The notes: generated by a model not told the origin, from the letters alone. Shown: positions 25,206-35,264, numbered from the stretch's first letter. The stretch is DNA of 64,000 bases from Actinomadura sp. DC4 (GCF_030406325.1 NZ_JAUEQY010000002.1:186001-250000), one strand, 5' to 3'. Program-made: numbers and translations.

Positions 25206-25891
25206 CCGCCGCTCCGCTGATCGGGATCACCTCCTATGTCGAGCTCGCCCGGTTCACGGTCTGGGAGATGCCGGCGACGCTGCTGCCGCACGCGTACGTC
25301 GAGCAGGTCGTACGGGCCGGTGGGCAGCCGGTCGTGCTGCCGCCGGCCGGCGACCCGTCCTCGGTGCTGTCCCGGCTGGACGGGCTGATACTCGTCGGCG
25401 GCGGCGACGTTTCCCCGGCGTCGTACGGGGCCGTGCCGCATCCCCGTACGGGCTATGTCCGCGACTTCCGGGACACGGCCGAGCTGGCCCTCGTACGCGC
25501 CGCGCTCGACCGCGGCCTGCCGTTCCTCGGCATCTGCCGGGGCGCCCAGGTGCTCAACGTCGCGCTCGGCGGAACGCTCCACCAGCACGTACCGGACGTC
25601 GTGGGCGACGAGCGGCACTCCCTGACCCCGGGGAGCTACAACCGGTTTCCGGTCACGGTGGCCGTGTCCTCGCGTCTCTTCGCGGCGGTGGGCGCGCCGG
25701 CCGTCACGGTGGCGCACTACCACCACCAGGCCATCGACCGGCTGGGCGCGGGGATGACCGCGTGCGCGTGGGCGGACGACGGGCTGATCGAGGCGGCCGA
25801 GGTCGAGGACCATCCGTTCGCGCTGGGCGTGCAGTGGCACCCCGAGGTGGACGAGGACCTCTCCCTCTTTCGCGCGCTGGTACGTCACTGA
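25202..25891 (+). CDS. Class I glutamine amidotransferase-like gamma-glutamyl hydrolase (PuuD-like)
   Basis: Peptidase C26-type protein of 229 residues. Nucleophile Cys112 lies in LGICRGAQVLN, and the His and Glu of the triad are in GVQWHPE (about 210). VGGGDVSPASYG and GGTLHQHVPDV are family hallmarks of gamma-Glu-GABA hydrolase. It would release glutamate from the gamma-glutamylated acid, closing the cycle begun by the glutamine-synthetase-like ligase. ATG at 25202 overlaps the SDR stop as ATGA. A broken second copy follows 72 nt downstream. Confidence 0.9.
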   Translation: MTAAPLIGITSYVELARFTVWEMPATLLPHAYVEQVVRAGGQPVVLPPAGDPSSVLSRLDGLILVGGGDVSPASYGAVPHPRTGYVRDFRDTAELALVRAALDRGLPFLGICRGAQVLNVALGGTLHQHVPDVVGDERHSLTPGSYNRFPVTVAVSSRLFAAVGAPAVTVAHYHHQAIDRLGAGMTACAWADDGLIEAAEVEDHPFALGVQWHPEVDEDLSLFRALVRH

Positions 25892-25963
25892 CCGGTCAAG
25901 TCTCGGTCACACGAAAATCATCTGGGGTGAGCGTGACGGAGTGCCACGCTTATATCGGATCCT

Positions 25964-26646
25964 GTGACCAAACCGGTGATCGGCGTGAGCGCGTACGCCG
26001 AAATGGCCCGCTGGGCGGCGTGGAACATGCCCGCCAGCGTCGTGCCTCAGCGCTATCTCGACAAGGTCGTCGCCGCGGGCGGCATCCCGGTGATTCTCCC
26101 GGCGGTCCCCCGCATCCCCCGGGTCCTGGCCCGCCTCGACGGGCTGCTGCTCGTCGGCGGCGGCGACCTGGATCCGGCTCGGTACGGGGCGGTGCCGCAT
26201 CCGCGGAACGGCTACGTCAACGCCGTACGGGACGAGGCGGAGACGGCCCTTCTGGAATGGGCATCTGCCGGGGGCTCCAGCTTCTGAACGTCGTGCTGGG
26301 CGGGACGCTCCACCAGCACATTCCGGACGTCGTGGGCCACGAGGGCCATTCGGGCGGCGACGGGATCTTCACGAGGCACGAGGTGCATCTGCACCCGCGC
26401 TGCGTGCTGGCCAGGGCGCTGAACCGTACGACGCTGGACGTGCCGAGCCTGCACCACCAGGCGATCGACCAGCTCGGCGACGGATTGAGCGCGTGCGGCT
26501 GGGCGGACGACGGGCTGATCGAGGCGGTGGAGCTGGAGGGCCACCCGTTCACGGTCGGGGTGCAGTGGCACCCGGAGGCGGACGAGGGCCTGGACGTCTT
26601 CGCCGCGCTGGTGTCGGCCGCCGCGATTCCGTCCCCGGCCATGTGA
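25964..26646 (+). pseudogene. Second PuuD-like gamma-glutamyl hydrolase, broken by a short internal deletion
   Basis: From GTG 25964 the first frame gives a good N-terminal half (VIGVSAYAEMARWAAWNMPA, then VGGGDLDPARYGAVPHPRNGY) through EAETALLE near 26257, then stops at 26287. The homologous second half continues in another frame from MGICRGLQLLN through GVQWHPEADEG to the stop at 26646. Compared with the intact paralogue just upstream, about ten codons (the RAALDRGLPFL segment) plus a frame-changing base are missing at the junction. The catalytic Cys is therefore out of frame with the N-terminus. About half the aligned residues match the upstream copy, so this is an old duplicate that later decayed, not a recent one. 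Confidence 0.8.
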
Positions 26647-26701
26647 GCTTTCGTGGCCGCTGCGCCGGGCGCTCCGCCTGCGGACGCGCTCTTCCGCCGT
26701 G

Positions 26702-27466
26702 TCACCAGGCGCTCGCGCCACCGTCGACCGCGTAGTTGGCGCCCGTGATGTACGTGGCCCGGTCGGAGGCGAGGAAGGCGGCCAGCTCGACGATCTCCTC
26801 GGGTCGGGCGAACCGCTTCAGCAGCGTCTTGCCGGTGATCGCGTCCCGCATCGCCTGGTCGTCGCCGAGGTCGCGGTCGCTGGCCGGGGTGAGGACGGGG
26901 CCGGGGCTGATCGCCACCGCGCGGATCCCGTGGGGCGCGCCTTCCAGCGCGAACTGCCGCGTCATGGCGATGACGCCGGCGTTCGCCGCACTGTGCGCGA
27001 CCATTTTCGGAACCGCCCCGGCGATCATCCCGGCCACGGACGCGACGTTGAGGATGACACCACCACCGCGCCGGACCAGGTGCGGCCAGGCGAACTTCGA
27101 CACGAAGAAGGGGATGTCGAGCTCACCGGCGATGGTCCCGCGCCAGGCTTCTATGGAGAAGTCGGGCATCGGCCCGAAGTACTGCATGGCCGCGTTGTTG
27201 TAGACGACGTCGAGCCCGCCGTACGCGGTCGCGGCCCTCTCGACGAACCGCTCCACCTGATCGGGGTCGGTGAGGTCGACCGGCGCGATGCCCGTCATCC
27301 GCCCGCCGGCCCGGCGTACGAGATCGACCGTCTCGTCGTTGCCGTCGGCCTTGACGTCACATCCGATGACCTTCGCACCCTCCCTCGCGAAGGCCAGCGC
27401 CGCGACGCGCCCCTGGCCTCCTCCGGTGCCGGTGATGAGCACGACCTTGTCGTCCAGCATTGCCAT
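26702..27466 (-). CDS. SDR-fold protein with altered active site
   Basis: Protein of 254 residues with an SDR cofactor motif (VLITGTGGGQG, about 10-20), YNNAAM and LNVASVAGMI. Where the Tyr-x-x-x-Lys pair should be, it reads AHSAANAGV: His replaces Tyr and Asn replaces Lys. Reductase activity by the usual mechanism is therefore doubtful. From memory some relatives also carry His at the Tyr position but keep the Lys. The C-terminus (ITGANYAVDGGASAW) is normal. Start ATG at 27466 with a strong AGGAGG seven nt upstream. It is convergent with the broken PuuD-like gene and has its own promoter with a palindrome about 150 nt upstream. Confidence 0.82.
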   Translation of the reverse strand: MAMLDDKVVLITGTGGGQGRVAALAFAREGAKVIGCDVKADGNDETVDLVRRAGGRMTGIAPVDLTDPDQVERFVERAATAYGGLDVVYNNAAMQYFGPMPDFSIEAWRGTIAGELDIPFFVSKFAWPHLVRRGGGVILNVASVAGMIAGAVPKMVAHSAANAGVIAMTRQFALEGAPHGIRAVAISPGPVLTPASDRDLGDDQAMRDAITGKTLLKRFARPEEIVELAAFLASDRATYITGANYAVDGGASAW

Positions 27467-27611
27467 GGGAATCCTCCTGATCCGTGACCCGGTGGCTGCG
27501 TCCGGTCCAAGCACGACCACGCCTTCCTGGCGGGCCTCCGCACGAGCGGCCGTCGTGCCGTCCTCGTGCGGCGAAGCGGCCACGGACGTTGGCGTCCGTC
27601 GCCTACCTGCG

Positions 27612-27647
27612 AAAATACAGATACTTGCTACGTCAAGCAAGTATCTG
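27612..27647 (-). promoter_or_regulatory. Promoter overlapped by a perfect 12-bp palindrome
   Basis: Inverted repeat CAGATACTTGCT (27618-27629) / AGCAAGTATCTG (27636-27647) with spacer ACGTCA. Read on the minus strand it covers a TTGCTT -35 (27635-27640) and the whole 17-nt spacer before a TATTTT -10 (27612-27617). This is the arrangement expected of a repressor operator (TetR- or GntR-like) controlling the SDR gene. The regulator is not adjacent. Confidence 0.6.
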
Positions 27648-28351
27648 ATCTAGACCGACCCGGAGCCCACGGCCTGAACCGCGGCGACATCCGCCTACGA
27701 CGGCCCGCGAGCACGGGACGCCACGCCTGTCCGTACCTTCGCCGCGGGAAGCAGGGAGTGGGGTCATCTGGGCGGTCTTCCGCGACACCACGACGCCTTC
27801 CGCAAAGCCGACGTCGTCCCTGTCGACCGCCACGGCCCGGACCTCGCCGACCGTCTCCGGAATTTCCCCCCGGTGGCGTGGATGCGATGTTTGGACGACA
27901 CCTGGCGATGACGCGCATCTCACGGAACCCCCGAAGGATCGCACTTTACAGTCTCCTATTAAATGGCCCTTCTCGCCTGATCCCGTACATCTCAGACTGC
28001 CCGCCGAACGACGCCGCCTACCGCGTCCTCCGACTACACATCAGGGGAAAGAAGCCTGCCTCTCACCGTAGCCAGGGATGGTGCGACTCACTCCAGGCGG
28101 CCGACCGGACCGCCTCGACGTCGGGTTCTACTCGATCCCAAAGTGACGGAGCGCCCAGCGGCTTGGAAACAGGCCCCACCATTCCGCTTCGTCCGACATG
28201 TGCGTGACTTAAGACCGACATTGCTCACATGTATAGCAATATTGATTAATTATTGCCCAGCTTCTTCGGACTCCCCCTTCCATTGCCTCGAAGCCAATTC
28301 ATTCGCTATTATGTTCGAAGGTGGACTGGATTATTGGGGGGTGTTCTGTCG
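27648..28351. other. Gene-poor region, about 700 nt
   Basis: No supportable gene on either strand. Open frames exist but are rich in Arg/Ser/Pro with no domain signal. From about 28200 to 28350 the DNA becomes strikingly AT-rich for this genome (ACATGTATAGCAATATTGAT, then TTCGCTATTATGTTCGAAGG), consistent with the promoter of the HNH-family gene or with horizontally acquired sequence. Confidence 0.5.
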
Positions 28352-30003
28352 GTGGAGACTCTGACGCGAACGCCGATGCCGCAGGCCGTGACACCTGCGG
28401 AAAAGGCGCAGGTGACGGGGACGTCTCTGGAGAGTCCGCCGGGGCCTGATCTCGGCACCTTGTCCGATTACGCCCTGATCGAGGCGATGGTGGCGGCGCG
28501 GCGGCAGGCCTCACGAGCACAGGCGGTCGAGCTGGCAGCGGTCGCGGAGCTGGCGCGGCGCCGCGACCCCGACGACGGCCAGGCCGCTGGCGCTGTCTTC
28601 GGCAGCGGCAGCCCCGAGCGTGAAGGTGCCACTCCGGACGATGGCGGCCCGAACAACACTGCTCCGAGCGGTACCGCCTCAGACGGCAGCACCGCTCCGA
28701 CTAGCGCCGGCTCCGGCGGCGCTGGTCCGGCGATCTGGGTGGTGCCGCCTCACGAGTACCTGATCGACGAGGTGGCGGAGGCGCTGACACTCACGTCGGC
28801 GTCCGCCGATGGCCTGATCCGATTCGCAACCGAGCTGACCAGGCGGCTGCCCGGCACATTCGCCGCGCTGAGCAGCGGCGAGGTCGACTATTACAAAGCC
28901 CGCACCATCTGGCACTGCACCGGCCAGGTCGACGCCAACGTCGCGGCGGTGATCGAGACGAAAGTGCTCCCCAAAGCGCCGGAACAGACAACCGGTCAGC
29001 TCCGGGCAAAGATCCGGCGATTGATCCGGCGATTGATCCGGCGACTGGACCCCGACGCCCTGGCACGCCGCCGCGAGGAGGCGGAAGGGGAGCGTGCCGT
29101 ACAGCTGATCGAGACCGATACCGGTACGGCCGACCTGATCGGCCACGATCTGCCCGCCGAGGCCGCCAGTGCCGCCTATGGGCGGATCTCGGCCATCGCC
29201 GCCGGCCTGAAGAGCGGTGGCGACCGGAGGGGTCTAGATCAGCTCCGCGCCGATGTGTTCGTGGCCCTGCTACGCGGCACCCTGACCACCACCCAGCCCC
29301 CCGCCGGCACGACCGAGCCACCCCCCGAGCCGACCGGGGAACCGTCCCGCCGCCCGGAACAGGACTGGAACCACGTCGATGACGCGGTCGCCGACATCAT
29401 CGCCGAGACCGCCCGCGCAGAGCTGAACGCACTCACGCAGGCCCACCCCGAACTGACCGATCTGCCCGAACGACATCGCCGGCTCGCGGCCCTGATCGCC
29501 CAGGCCGGAGCCCGCATCACCGAATCACTCACCACCTTGCGCACCCCCTGGTGCCCTCCCGGCCAACACAACCCAAATCAGCACGGCTCGATCAGCACAA
29601 CCTCGATCGTGGCCGACTCGACGGATCCGGGCGCCGCCGCGATGACTCCTGCCGAGACGTCTCCGTTCGCGGGGCGCCCGGTCGTACGGGTGCACGTGAT
29701 GTTGATCAGAGTCGGGCCGGCCATCGGCCACCGGCGGTGATTCGGCGGTTGGTCGAGCACCGGGACCGGAGGTGCTGTTTCCCGGGGTGCCGCCGGCCGG
29801 TCCGGCACTGCGACGCAGACCATTCAATTCCGTTTCATCGTGGCGGTGTGACCTGCCCCTGCAACCTCGCGATGCTCTGCCGCCACCACCACCGGCTCAA
29901 ACAGACCCCAGGCTGGCGGATCGAGCACATCTGGCCCGGCGTCATCTTGTGGATCGGCCCGAGCGGCCACTGGCGGATCACCGCACCCGCGGATCGCGAG
30001 TGA
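28352..30003 (+). pseudogene. DUF222/HNH (13E12-type) protein, frameshifted before the HNH motif
   Basis: The first frame from GTG 28352 encodes the DUF222 region (LSDYALIEAMVAARRQASRAQA, then VAEALTLTSASADGLIRFAT, then LLRGTLTTTQPP) and stops at 29740. The C-terminal HNH nuclease motif continues in the next frame: PPAVIRRLVEHRDRRCCFPG, then CDADHSIPFHRGG, then NLAMLCRHHHRLKQ, ending at 30003. One or two bases must be lost or gained between about 29570 and 29735. Family members are repeated, mobile-like genes of actinobacteria whose role is unclear. The catalytic DH and HHH residues are intact but detached from the start, so the gene is probably dead unless rescued by frameshifting. A 12-bp tandem expansion lies inside it. 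Confidence 0.75.
29011..29046 (+). repeat. Three tandem 12-bp units encoding Ile-Arg-Arg-Leu
   Basis: GATCCGGCGATT occurs twice and a third copy differs by one base. In-frame it encodes IRRLIRRLIRRL. Homologous proteins, from memory, have a single such turn before the acidic DPDALARRR helix, so this looks like replication slippage in a decaying gene. Confidence 0.7.
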
Positions 30004-30416
30004 CGGGGCTCTCGCTGCGGGAGGGTATCGGCTGAGTGTCGCGGGACTGGCGCCCCGCGGGGCGACTCAGCAGGCACGGTGAGGTGGCCCCGCACCCGAC
30101 GCCGGCGGTCGGCGGCATCCCACCGAGGCTCGGCGGGCACGGTGAGGTGGCTCGGCGGGCCCGCGGCGACGCCGGGGCTCGGTGAGCGCGATCGACCAAC
30201 TCATGGGCTTGCGCCGGACAGGCATGGCCATCGGACCGTCGGTCCTGTCGGTCAGCGCTCGATGGCTTAAGACTCGACGGCTCCAGGTCCGGCGCGGCCC
30301 GAAACTACATGGCCCTGTACCCAGCAGCGCAGCCCAGCGCCGAACGCGGACGGTGAACTGCGGGGTACGGGCTGCGGGCTGCGGGGCCGGCCGCGCAGCG
30401 TATGGGTCGGCGTGCG
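30004..30416. repeat. Non-coding gap with a 16-bp direct repeat
   Basis: No convincing gene in these 413 nt. GGCACGGTGAGGTGGC occurs at 30073-30088 and again at 30136-30151, 63 nt apart, with further similarity around each copy (CTCAGCAGGCAC versus CTCGGCGGGCAC). This suggests a local duplication downstream of the HNH-type gene. Confidence 0.5.
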
Positions 30417-31199
30417 TTACAGCCGGTTCTGTGCGACGGCCCGTACCGTGACGGTGACGAGGGGCATGTCGAACTCGCCGTCCGTCGTCGCGGGGTTCGC
30501 CCGCAGGTAGGCGAGGACGCGCCCCATGAGCTTTTCGCGTTCGTCGTCGGGCAGGACGAGGACATGCGAGTGGGTGGCGAGGGTGGCGACGAGCGACTCG
30601 GCCGTACGGCGCTGCGCGTGCGGGAAGGACTTCTCCTCGAGCTCGGGGAAGTGCGGCGTCGGGCGGAGCCTCGCGTGCCCCTCCCACCGGGTGTAGGAGA
30701 CGCTGCTGCGCGCCACCTCCTTGAGCCCGTCCACCCAGGGCACCCGGTCGTCGTCGGTGTTCCACAGCCCTGCGAGCACACCACCGGGAGCCAGCACGCG
30801 GGATATCTCGGGCATGGCACGGTCCAGGTCGAACCAGTGCATCGCCTGGCCGACGAGGATCGCGTCCACGGCTCCGTCACCGAGCGGAATGCTCTCGGCG
30901 GTACCGGCCAGCGCGGGCACACCGGGCAGGAGCCGGCGCAGTTCGGCGAGCATGGCCTCGTCCGGCTCGACCGCGACGACCTCGGCGCCGGCGCGTACGA
31001 GCCCTTGGGTCAGCTTTCCGGTTCCGGCGGCCAGGTCGAGAACCCGCAACGGCGTCCGCATCCGTACGGGCTCCAGCGCCCAGCGGATCGCGGTCTCCGG
31101 GTAATCGGGCCGCTCGGCGGCGTAGGCGGCCGCCTCCGCGCCGAACGACGCCGCCCGCCGCGCAACGAGCTCCGGCGAACTCTCCGAGGGTGGGGCCAT
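30417..31199 (-). CDS. Class I SAM-dependent methyltransferase
   Basis: Methyltransferase-11-type protein of 260 residues. Motif I is [15 protein letters not shown] with the Gly-rich loop intact, motif II acid is VAVEPDEAM, and then come [15 protein letters not shown] and [13 protein letters not shown]. Start: I prefer ATG 31199 ([15 protein letters not shown]); a frame open to 31247 adds 16 residues of poor character. The C-terminal domain is typical of a broad family annotated as generic methyltransferases, including ones acting on small molecules; the substrate is unknown. It stands alone between the HNH-type gene and sdaA. Confidence 0.85.
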   Translation of the reverse strand: MAPPSESSPELVARRAASFGAEAAAYAAERPDYPETAIRWALEPVRMRTPLRVLDLAAGTGKLTQGLVRAGAEVVAVEPDEAMLAELRRLLPGVPALAGTAESIPLGDGAVDAILVGQAMHWFDLDRAMPEISRVLAPGGVLAGLWNTDDDRVPWVDGLKEVARSSVSYTRWEGHARLRPTPHFPELEEKSFPHAQRRTAESLVATLATHSHVLVLPDDEREKLMGRVLAYLRANPATTDGEFDMPLVTVTVRAVAQNRL

Positions 31200-31306
31200 G
31201 CCCTCACCGTAACCAGACACGCTCAGGCCGCCGTCAACAAGGTGCACCTCGTCGGCAAAGGCAAAGCGACACCTCGCTCCACCTATGGGGACAGATCAGG
31301 CGATGC

Positions 31307-32680
31307 TCAGCACTCGATGACGTTCACGGCGAGGCCGCCGCGGCTCGTCTCCTTGTACTTGTCGAGCATGTCGCGGCCCGTGTCCCGCATGGTCTTGATC
31401 GCCTTGTCCAGCGACACGAAGTGCCGGCCGTCGCCGCGCAACGCCAGGCGCGCCGCGCTGATGGCCTTGATCGAGGCGACCGCGTTGCGTTCGATGCACG
31501 GCACCTGGACCAGGCCGCCGACCGGGTCGCAGGTCAGGCCCAGATTGTGTTCGATGCCGATCTCCGCGGCGTTCTCCACCTGCTCCGGCGTGCCGCCGAG
31601 GACCTCGGTCAGACCCGCGGCGGCCATCGAGCAGGCCGACCCCACCTCTCCCTGGCACCCCACCTCGGCACCTGAGATCGAGGCGTTCTCCTTGATCAGT
31701 ACGCCCATCGCGCCCGCCGTCAGCAAGAAGCGGACCACGCCCTCGTCCGAGGCGCCGGGGACGAACTTGTCGTAATAGTGCAGCACGGCGGGGACGATGC
31801 CGGCGGCGCCGTTGGTGGGGGCCGTCACGATCCGGCCGCCGGCGGCGTTCTCCTCGTTGACCGCCAGGGCGAACAGCGTCACCCAGTCCATCGCCTGCAG
31901 CGGGTCTCCGGCGGGCTCCGTCACGAGCTTGCGCTGCAGGTGGTGGGCCCGGCGGCGGACCTTCAGGCCACCCGGCAGCAGGCCCTCCTGGGTGCAGCCG
32001 CGCGCGACGCTCTCCCGCATGACCTGCCACAGCTCCAGCAGGCGCGTACGGATCTCTTCTGAGGAGAGGCCGAACGCCTTCTCGTTCTCCATCATCAGCG
32101 CCGACACCGACAGGCCGGTCTCCTCGGTCAGCGCGAGCAGGGCGGCGCCGCTGGAGAACGGGTACGGCACCACGGTGTCGTCCGGTTTGATGCGGTCCGC
32201 GCCGGTGGCGTCCTCGTCCACGACGAAACCGCCGCCGACCGAGTAGTAGACCTTCTCCCGGAGTACGGTCCCCGAGTCGTCGGAGGCCGTGAAGCGCATG
32301 CCGTTCGGATGGTGCGGCAGTGACTTCTTGCGTTCGAAGACGAGGTCGGTGCCGACCACGAAGGGCACCGAGTGGTCGCCGAACAGGCAGATGACACCGC
32401 TGGAACGCGCCGCCGCCACCCGCGCGTCCACTCCCGCGACGTCGACCGACTCCGGCTTGTCGCCCTCCAGGCCGAGAAGAACGGCCTTGTCGCTGCCATG
32501 GCCCTTGCCGGTCAGCCCGAGCGAGCCGTACAGCACGGTCCGTACGGACGCGGTCTTCTCCAGCAGGCCGTCGGCGGCCAGACTCGAGGCGAAACGGTGC
32601 GCGGCCGCCATCGGCCCGCCGGTGTGCGAGCTGGACGGGCCGATGCCGATCTTGAACAGGTCGAAGACACTGATCGCCAT
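31307..32680 (-). CDS. sdaA: L-serine ammonia-lyase (iron-sulfur type)
   Basis: Single-chain L-serine dehydratase of 457 residues, converting serine to pyruvate and ammonia. The N-terminus [21 protein letters not shown] is diagnostic. The iron-sulfur cysteines are in [16 protein letters not shown] and [18 protein letters not shown]. Alpha and beta domains are fused, as in most actinobacteria and Gammaproteobacteria. It is the last gene of the glycine-riboswitch operon and its ATG overlaps the lipA stop by one base. With GcvT/H and GlyA it completes a glycine-to-serine-to-pyruvate disposal route. Confidence 0.96.
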   Translation of the reverse strand: MAISVFDLFKIGIGPSSSHTGGPMAAAHRFASSLAADGLLEKTASVRTVLYGSLGLTGKGHGSDKAVLLGLEGDKPESVDVAGVDARVAAARSSGVICLFGDHSVPFVVGTDLVFERKKSLPHHPNGMRFTASDDSGTVLREKVYYSVGGGFVVDEDATGADRIKPDDTVVPYPFSSGAALLALTEETGLSVSALMMENEKAFGLSSEEIRTRLLELWQVMRESVARGCTQEGLLPGGLKVRRRAHHLQRKLVTEPAGDPLQAMDWVTLFALAVNEENAAGGRIVTAPTNGAAGIVPAVLHYYDKFVPGASDEGVVRFLLTAGAMGVLIKENASISGAEVGCQGEVGSACSMAAAGLTEVLGGTPEQVENAAEIGIEHNLGLTCDPVGGLVQVPCIERNAVASIKAISAARLALRGDGRHFVSLDKAIKTMRDTGRDMLDKYKETSRGGLAVNVIEC

Positions 32681-33612
32681 TACTTCGCCGCGGCCCGGGC
32701 CTCCATGGCCTGCTGGTACAACCGTCCGGCGCGATAGCTGGAGCGTACGAGCGGGCCGGACATGACGCCGACCATGCCGATGCTCTCGGCCTCGGCCTTC
32801 AGCTCGACGAACTCCTCCGGCTTGACCCAGCGGTCGACCGGGTGGTGGCGCGGCGTGGGGCGGAGGTACTGCGTGATCGTGAGCAGCTCACAGCCCGCGT
32901 CGTACAGGTCGCGCATGGCCTGCGTGACCTCCTCGCGGGTCTCGCCCATGCCGAGGATGAGGTTGGACTTGGTGACCAGCCCGGCCGCACGCGCCTGTGT
33001 GATGACCGAGAGCGACCGCTCGTACCGGAACGCCGGGCGGATCCGCTTGAAGATCCGCGGCACGGTCTCCAGGTTGTGCGCGAGCACCTCCGGGCGCGCG
33101 GAGAAGACCTCGGCGAGCTGGGACGGGATCGCGTTGAAGTCCGGGATGAGGAGTTCGACGCCGCACCCGGGCAGGCGCGAGTGGATCTGGCGTACGGTCT
33201 CGGCGTACAGCCAGGCGCCGCCGTCGGCCAGGTCGTCGCGGGCGACGCCGGTGATCGTGGCGTACTTCAGGCCCATCTGCTCGACGGACTCGGCGACGCG
33301 ACGCGGCTCGTCCGGGTCGTACGCGGCGGGCTTGCCGGTGTCGATCTGGCAGAAGTCGCACCGGCGCGTGCACTGGTCACCGCCGATGAGGAAGGTGGCC
33401 TCGCGGTCCTCCCAGCACTCGTAGATGTTGGGGCAGCCGGCCTCCTGGCAGACCGTGTGCAGGCCCTCACTGCGCACGAGATCGGTCAGCTCGCGGTACT
33501 GCGGGCCCATCTTCATCCGGGTCTTGATCCAGGGCGGCTTGCGCTCGATCGGGGTCTCGGCGTTACGCGCCTCGACCCGTAGCAGCTTGCGGCCCTCCGG
33601 GGCGATGGTCAT
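32680..33612 (-). CDS. lipA: Lipoyl synthase
   Basis: Radical-SAM enzyme of 310 residues that inserts two sulfurs into octanoyl groups on E2 and GcvH proteins. It has the auxiliary cluster motif [12 protein letters not shown] (near residue 55) and the radical-SAM motif CTRRCDFC (about 82-89); [10 protein letters not shown] precedes. The C-terminal Ser ligand of the auxiliary cluster is supplied by the VRSSYRAG segment. Its position between glyA and sdaA under a glycine riboswitch ties lipoate synthesis to the need to lipoylate GcvH. No lipB lies next to it. Confidence 0.96.
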   Translation of the reverse strand: MTIAPEGRKLLRVEARNAETPIERKPPWIKTRMKMGPQYRELTDLVRSEGLHTVCQEAGCPNIYECWEDREATFLIGGDQCTRRCDFCQIDTGKPAAYDPDEPRRVAESVEQMGLKYATITGVARDDLADGGAWLYAETVRQIHSRLPGCGVELLIPDFNAIPSQLAEVFSARPEVLAHNLETVPRIFKRIRPAFRYERSLSVITQARAAGLVTKSNLILGMGETREEVTQAMRDLYDAGCELLTITQYLRPTPRHHPVDRWVKPEEFVELKAEAESIGMVGVMSGPLVRSSYRAGRLYQQAMEARAAAK

Positions 33613-33622
33613 CGGTCACATC

Positions 33623-34879
33623 TCACAAACTGGGGTAGAGCGGGTGCTTCTCGGCGAGGGCGCTGACCCGTGCCGAGAGCGCGGTGGAGTCGAAGGACGG
33701 CTGGAGCGCGAGCGCGATGATGTCGGCGACCTCGGTGAAGTCGGCCTCCTGGAAACCGCGGGTGGCCAGCGCCGGGGTGCCGATCCGCAGACCCGAGGTC
33801 ACCATCGGCGGGCGCGGGTCGTTGGGTACGGCGTTGCGGTTCACCGTGATGCCGATGCCGTGCAGGCGGTCCTCGGCGTCGCGGCCCGTCAGCTCGGAGT
33901 CGACCAGGTCGACCAGCACGAGGTGCACGTCCGTGCCCCCTGTCAGCACCTTCACGCCCGCCTTGGCGGAGTCCTCCCGCGACAGCCGCGCCGCGAGGAT
34001 CCGCGCGCCCTCGACCGTACGGGTCTGGCGCTCGGCGAACTCCTCGGAGGCGGCGATCTTCAGGGCGACCGCCTTGGCGGCGATGACGTGCTCCAGCGGC
34101 CCGCCCTGCGTGCCCGGGAACACCGCCGAGTTGATCTTCTTGGCGAACTCCTCGCGGCACAGGATCAGCCCGCCGCGAGGCCCGCACAGCGTCTTGTGCG
34201 TCGTCGTCGTGACGATGTCGGCGTGCGGTACCGGCGAGGGGTGCAGGCCGGCCGCGACCAGGCCCGCGAAGTGCGCCATGTCGACCATGAGCAGCGCGCC
34301 GGTCTCGTCGGCGACGCGGCGGAAGGCGGCGAAGTCGAGCCGGCGCGGGTACGCCGACCAGCCGGCGACGATCATCTGCGGCCGGTGCTCGTGGGCCAGC
34401 CGGGAGACCTCGTCCATGTCCACCAGGCCGTCGTCGCCGACGTGGTACGCGGCGACGTTGAACATCTTGCCGGAGTAGTTGATCTTCATGCCGTGGGTCA
34501 GGTGCCCGCCGTGGGCCAGGTCCAGGCCCAGGATGGTGTCGCCGGGCTGCAGCAGCGCGAAGTAGACCGCGATGTTGGCCTGTGCGCCCGAGTGGGGCTG
34601 CACGTTGGCGTGGTCGGCGCCGAACAACGCCTTGGCGCGGTCGATCGCGAGCTGCTCGGTGACGTCGACGTACTCACAGCCGCCGTAGTAGCGCCGGCCC
34701 GGGTACCCCTCGGCGTACTTGTTCGTCATCACCGAGCCCTGGGCCTCGAGCACGCCGACCGGCGCGAAGTTCTCCGAGGCGATCATCTCCAGGGTGGACT
34801 GCTGACGGTGCAGCTCGTCGGCGATGGCCGCCGCCACCTCGGGATCGACGTCGGCGAGCGACGCGTTGGTCAGGCTCAT
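33623..34879 (-). CDS. glyA: Serine hydroxymethyltransferase
   Basis: PLP enzyme of 418 residues, interconverting serine and glycine with 5,10-methylene-tetrahydrofolate. The PLP lysine is in [15 protein letters not shown], and the substrate and PLP contacts [23 protein letters not shown] and [12 protein letters not shown] are intact. It is the third gene of the riboswitch operon, one nt after the gcvH stop and 10 nt before lipA. It takes the methylene-tetrahydrofolate made by glycine cleavage to make serine, which sdaA then deaminates. Confidence 0.97.
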   Translation of the reverse strand: MSLTNASLADVDPEVAAAIADELHRQQSTLEMIASENFAPVGVLEAQGSVMTNKYAEGYPGRRYYGGCEYVDVTEQLAIDRAKALFGADHANVQPHSGAQANIAVYFALLQPGDTILGLDLAHGGHLTHGMKINYSGKMFNVAAYHVGDDGLVDMDEVSRLAHEHRPQMIVAGWSAYPRRLDFAAFRRVADETGALLMVDMAHFAGLVAAGLHPSPVPHADIVTTTTHKTLCGPRGGLILCREEFAKKINSAVFPGTQGGPLEHVIAAKAVALKIAASEEFAERQTRTVEGARILAARLSREDSAKAGVKVLTGGTDVHLVLVDLVDSELTGRDAEDRLHGIGITVNRNAVPNDPRPPMVTSGLRIGTPALATRGFQEADFTEVADIIALALQPSFDSTALSARVSALAEKHPLYPSL

Positions 34880-34880
34880 C

Positions 34881-35264
34881 TCACGCCTCCTCGATCAGCT
34901 TGGAATAGGCCGGGGCGTCGAGCAGATCGGGCGAGTCGCCGTCCTTGCGGATCTTGAACAGCCAGCCCTCGCCGTACGGGTCAGAGTTGATCACGGCAGG
35001 GTCCTCCTCGACCGAACCATTGACCGCCACCACCTCTCCCGTCACCGGCGCGTAGATGTCGCTCACCGACTTGGTCGACTCAGCCTCACCACAGGGCTCA
35101 CCGGCCTCCACCGAGGCACCCTCCTGGGGCAACGAGACGTAGACGATGTCCCCAAGAGACCCAGCGGCGTACTCCGTGATCCCGATGGTGACAACGCCGT
35201 CGGCGGGCTCGGTAATCCACTCGTGCTCTTCGGTGTAGGAAAGGGTCTCGGGCACGTTGCTCAC
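34881..35264 (-). CDS. gcvH: Glycine cleavage system H protein
   Basis: Lipoyl carrier protein of 127 residues. The lipoylated lysine is Lys65 in [16 protein letters not shown], with the family signature [11 protein letters not shown] and the C-terminal GEGWLFKI around it. It carries the aminomethyl group from the P protein to GcvT. The start is GTG at 35264, with a strong AGGAGG upstream; it overlaps the gcvT stop as GTGA. The P protein (gcvP) is not in this window and must be encoded elsewhere, as is usual in streptomycetes and relatives. Confidence 0.97.
   Translation of the reverse strand: MSNVPETLSYTEEHEWITEPADGVVTIGITEYAAGSLGDIVYVSLPQEGASVEAGEPCGEAESTKSVSDIYAPVTGEVVAVNGSVEEDPAVINSDPYGEGWLFKIRKDGDSPDLLDAPAYSKLIEEA

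Noticed and set aside
27633-27944. A possible small minus-strand protein upstream of the odd SDR (contains GEVRAVAVDRDDVGFAEG).
   Set aside because: Part of it looks protein-like, but there is no ribosome site, no family match I can name, and it overlaps the operator; kept as non-coding.
30004-30416. Possible small gene between the HNH-type gene and the methyltransferase.
   Set aside because: Open frames are short and compositionally poor; the direct repeat explains the apparent regularity.
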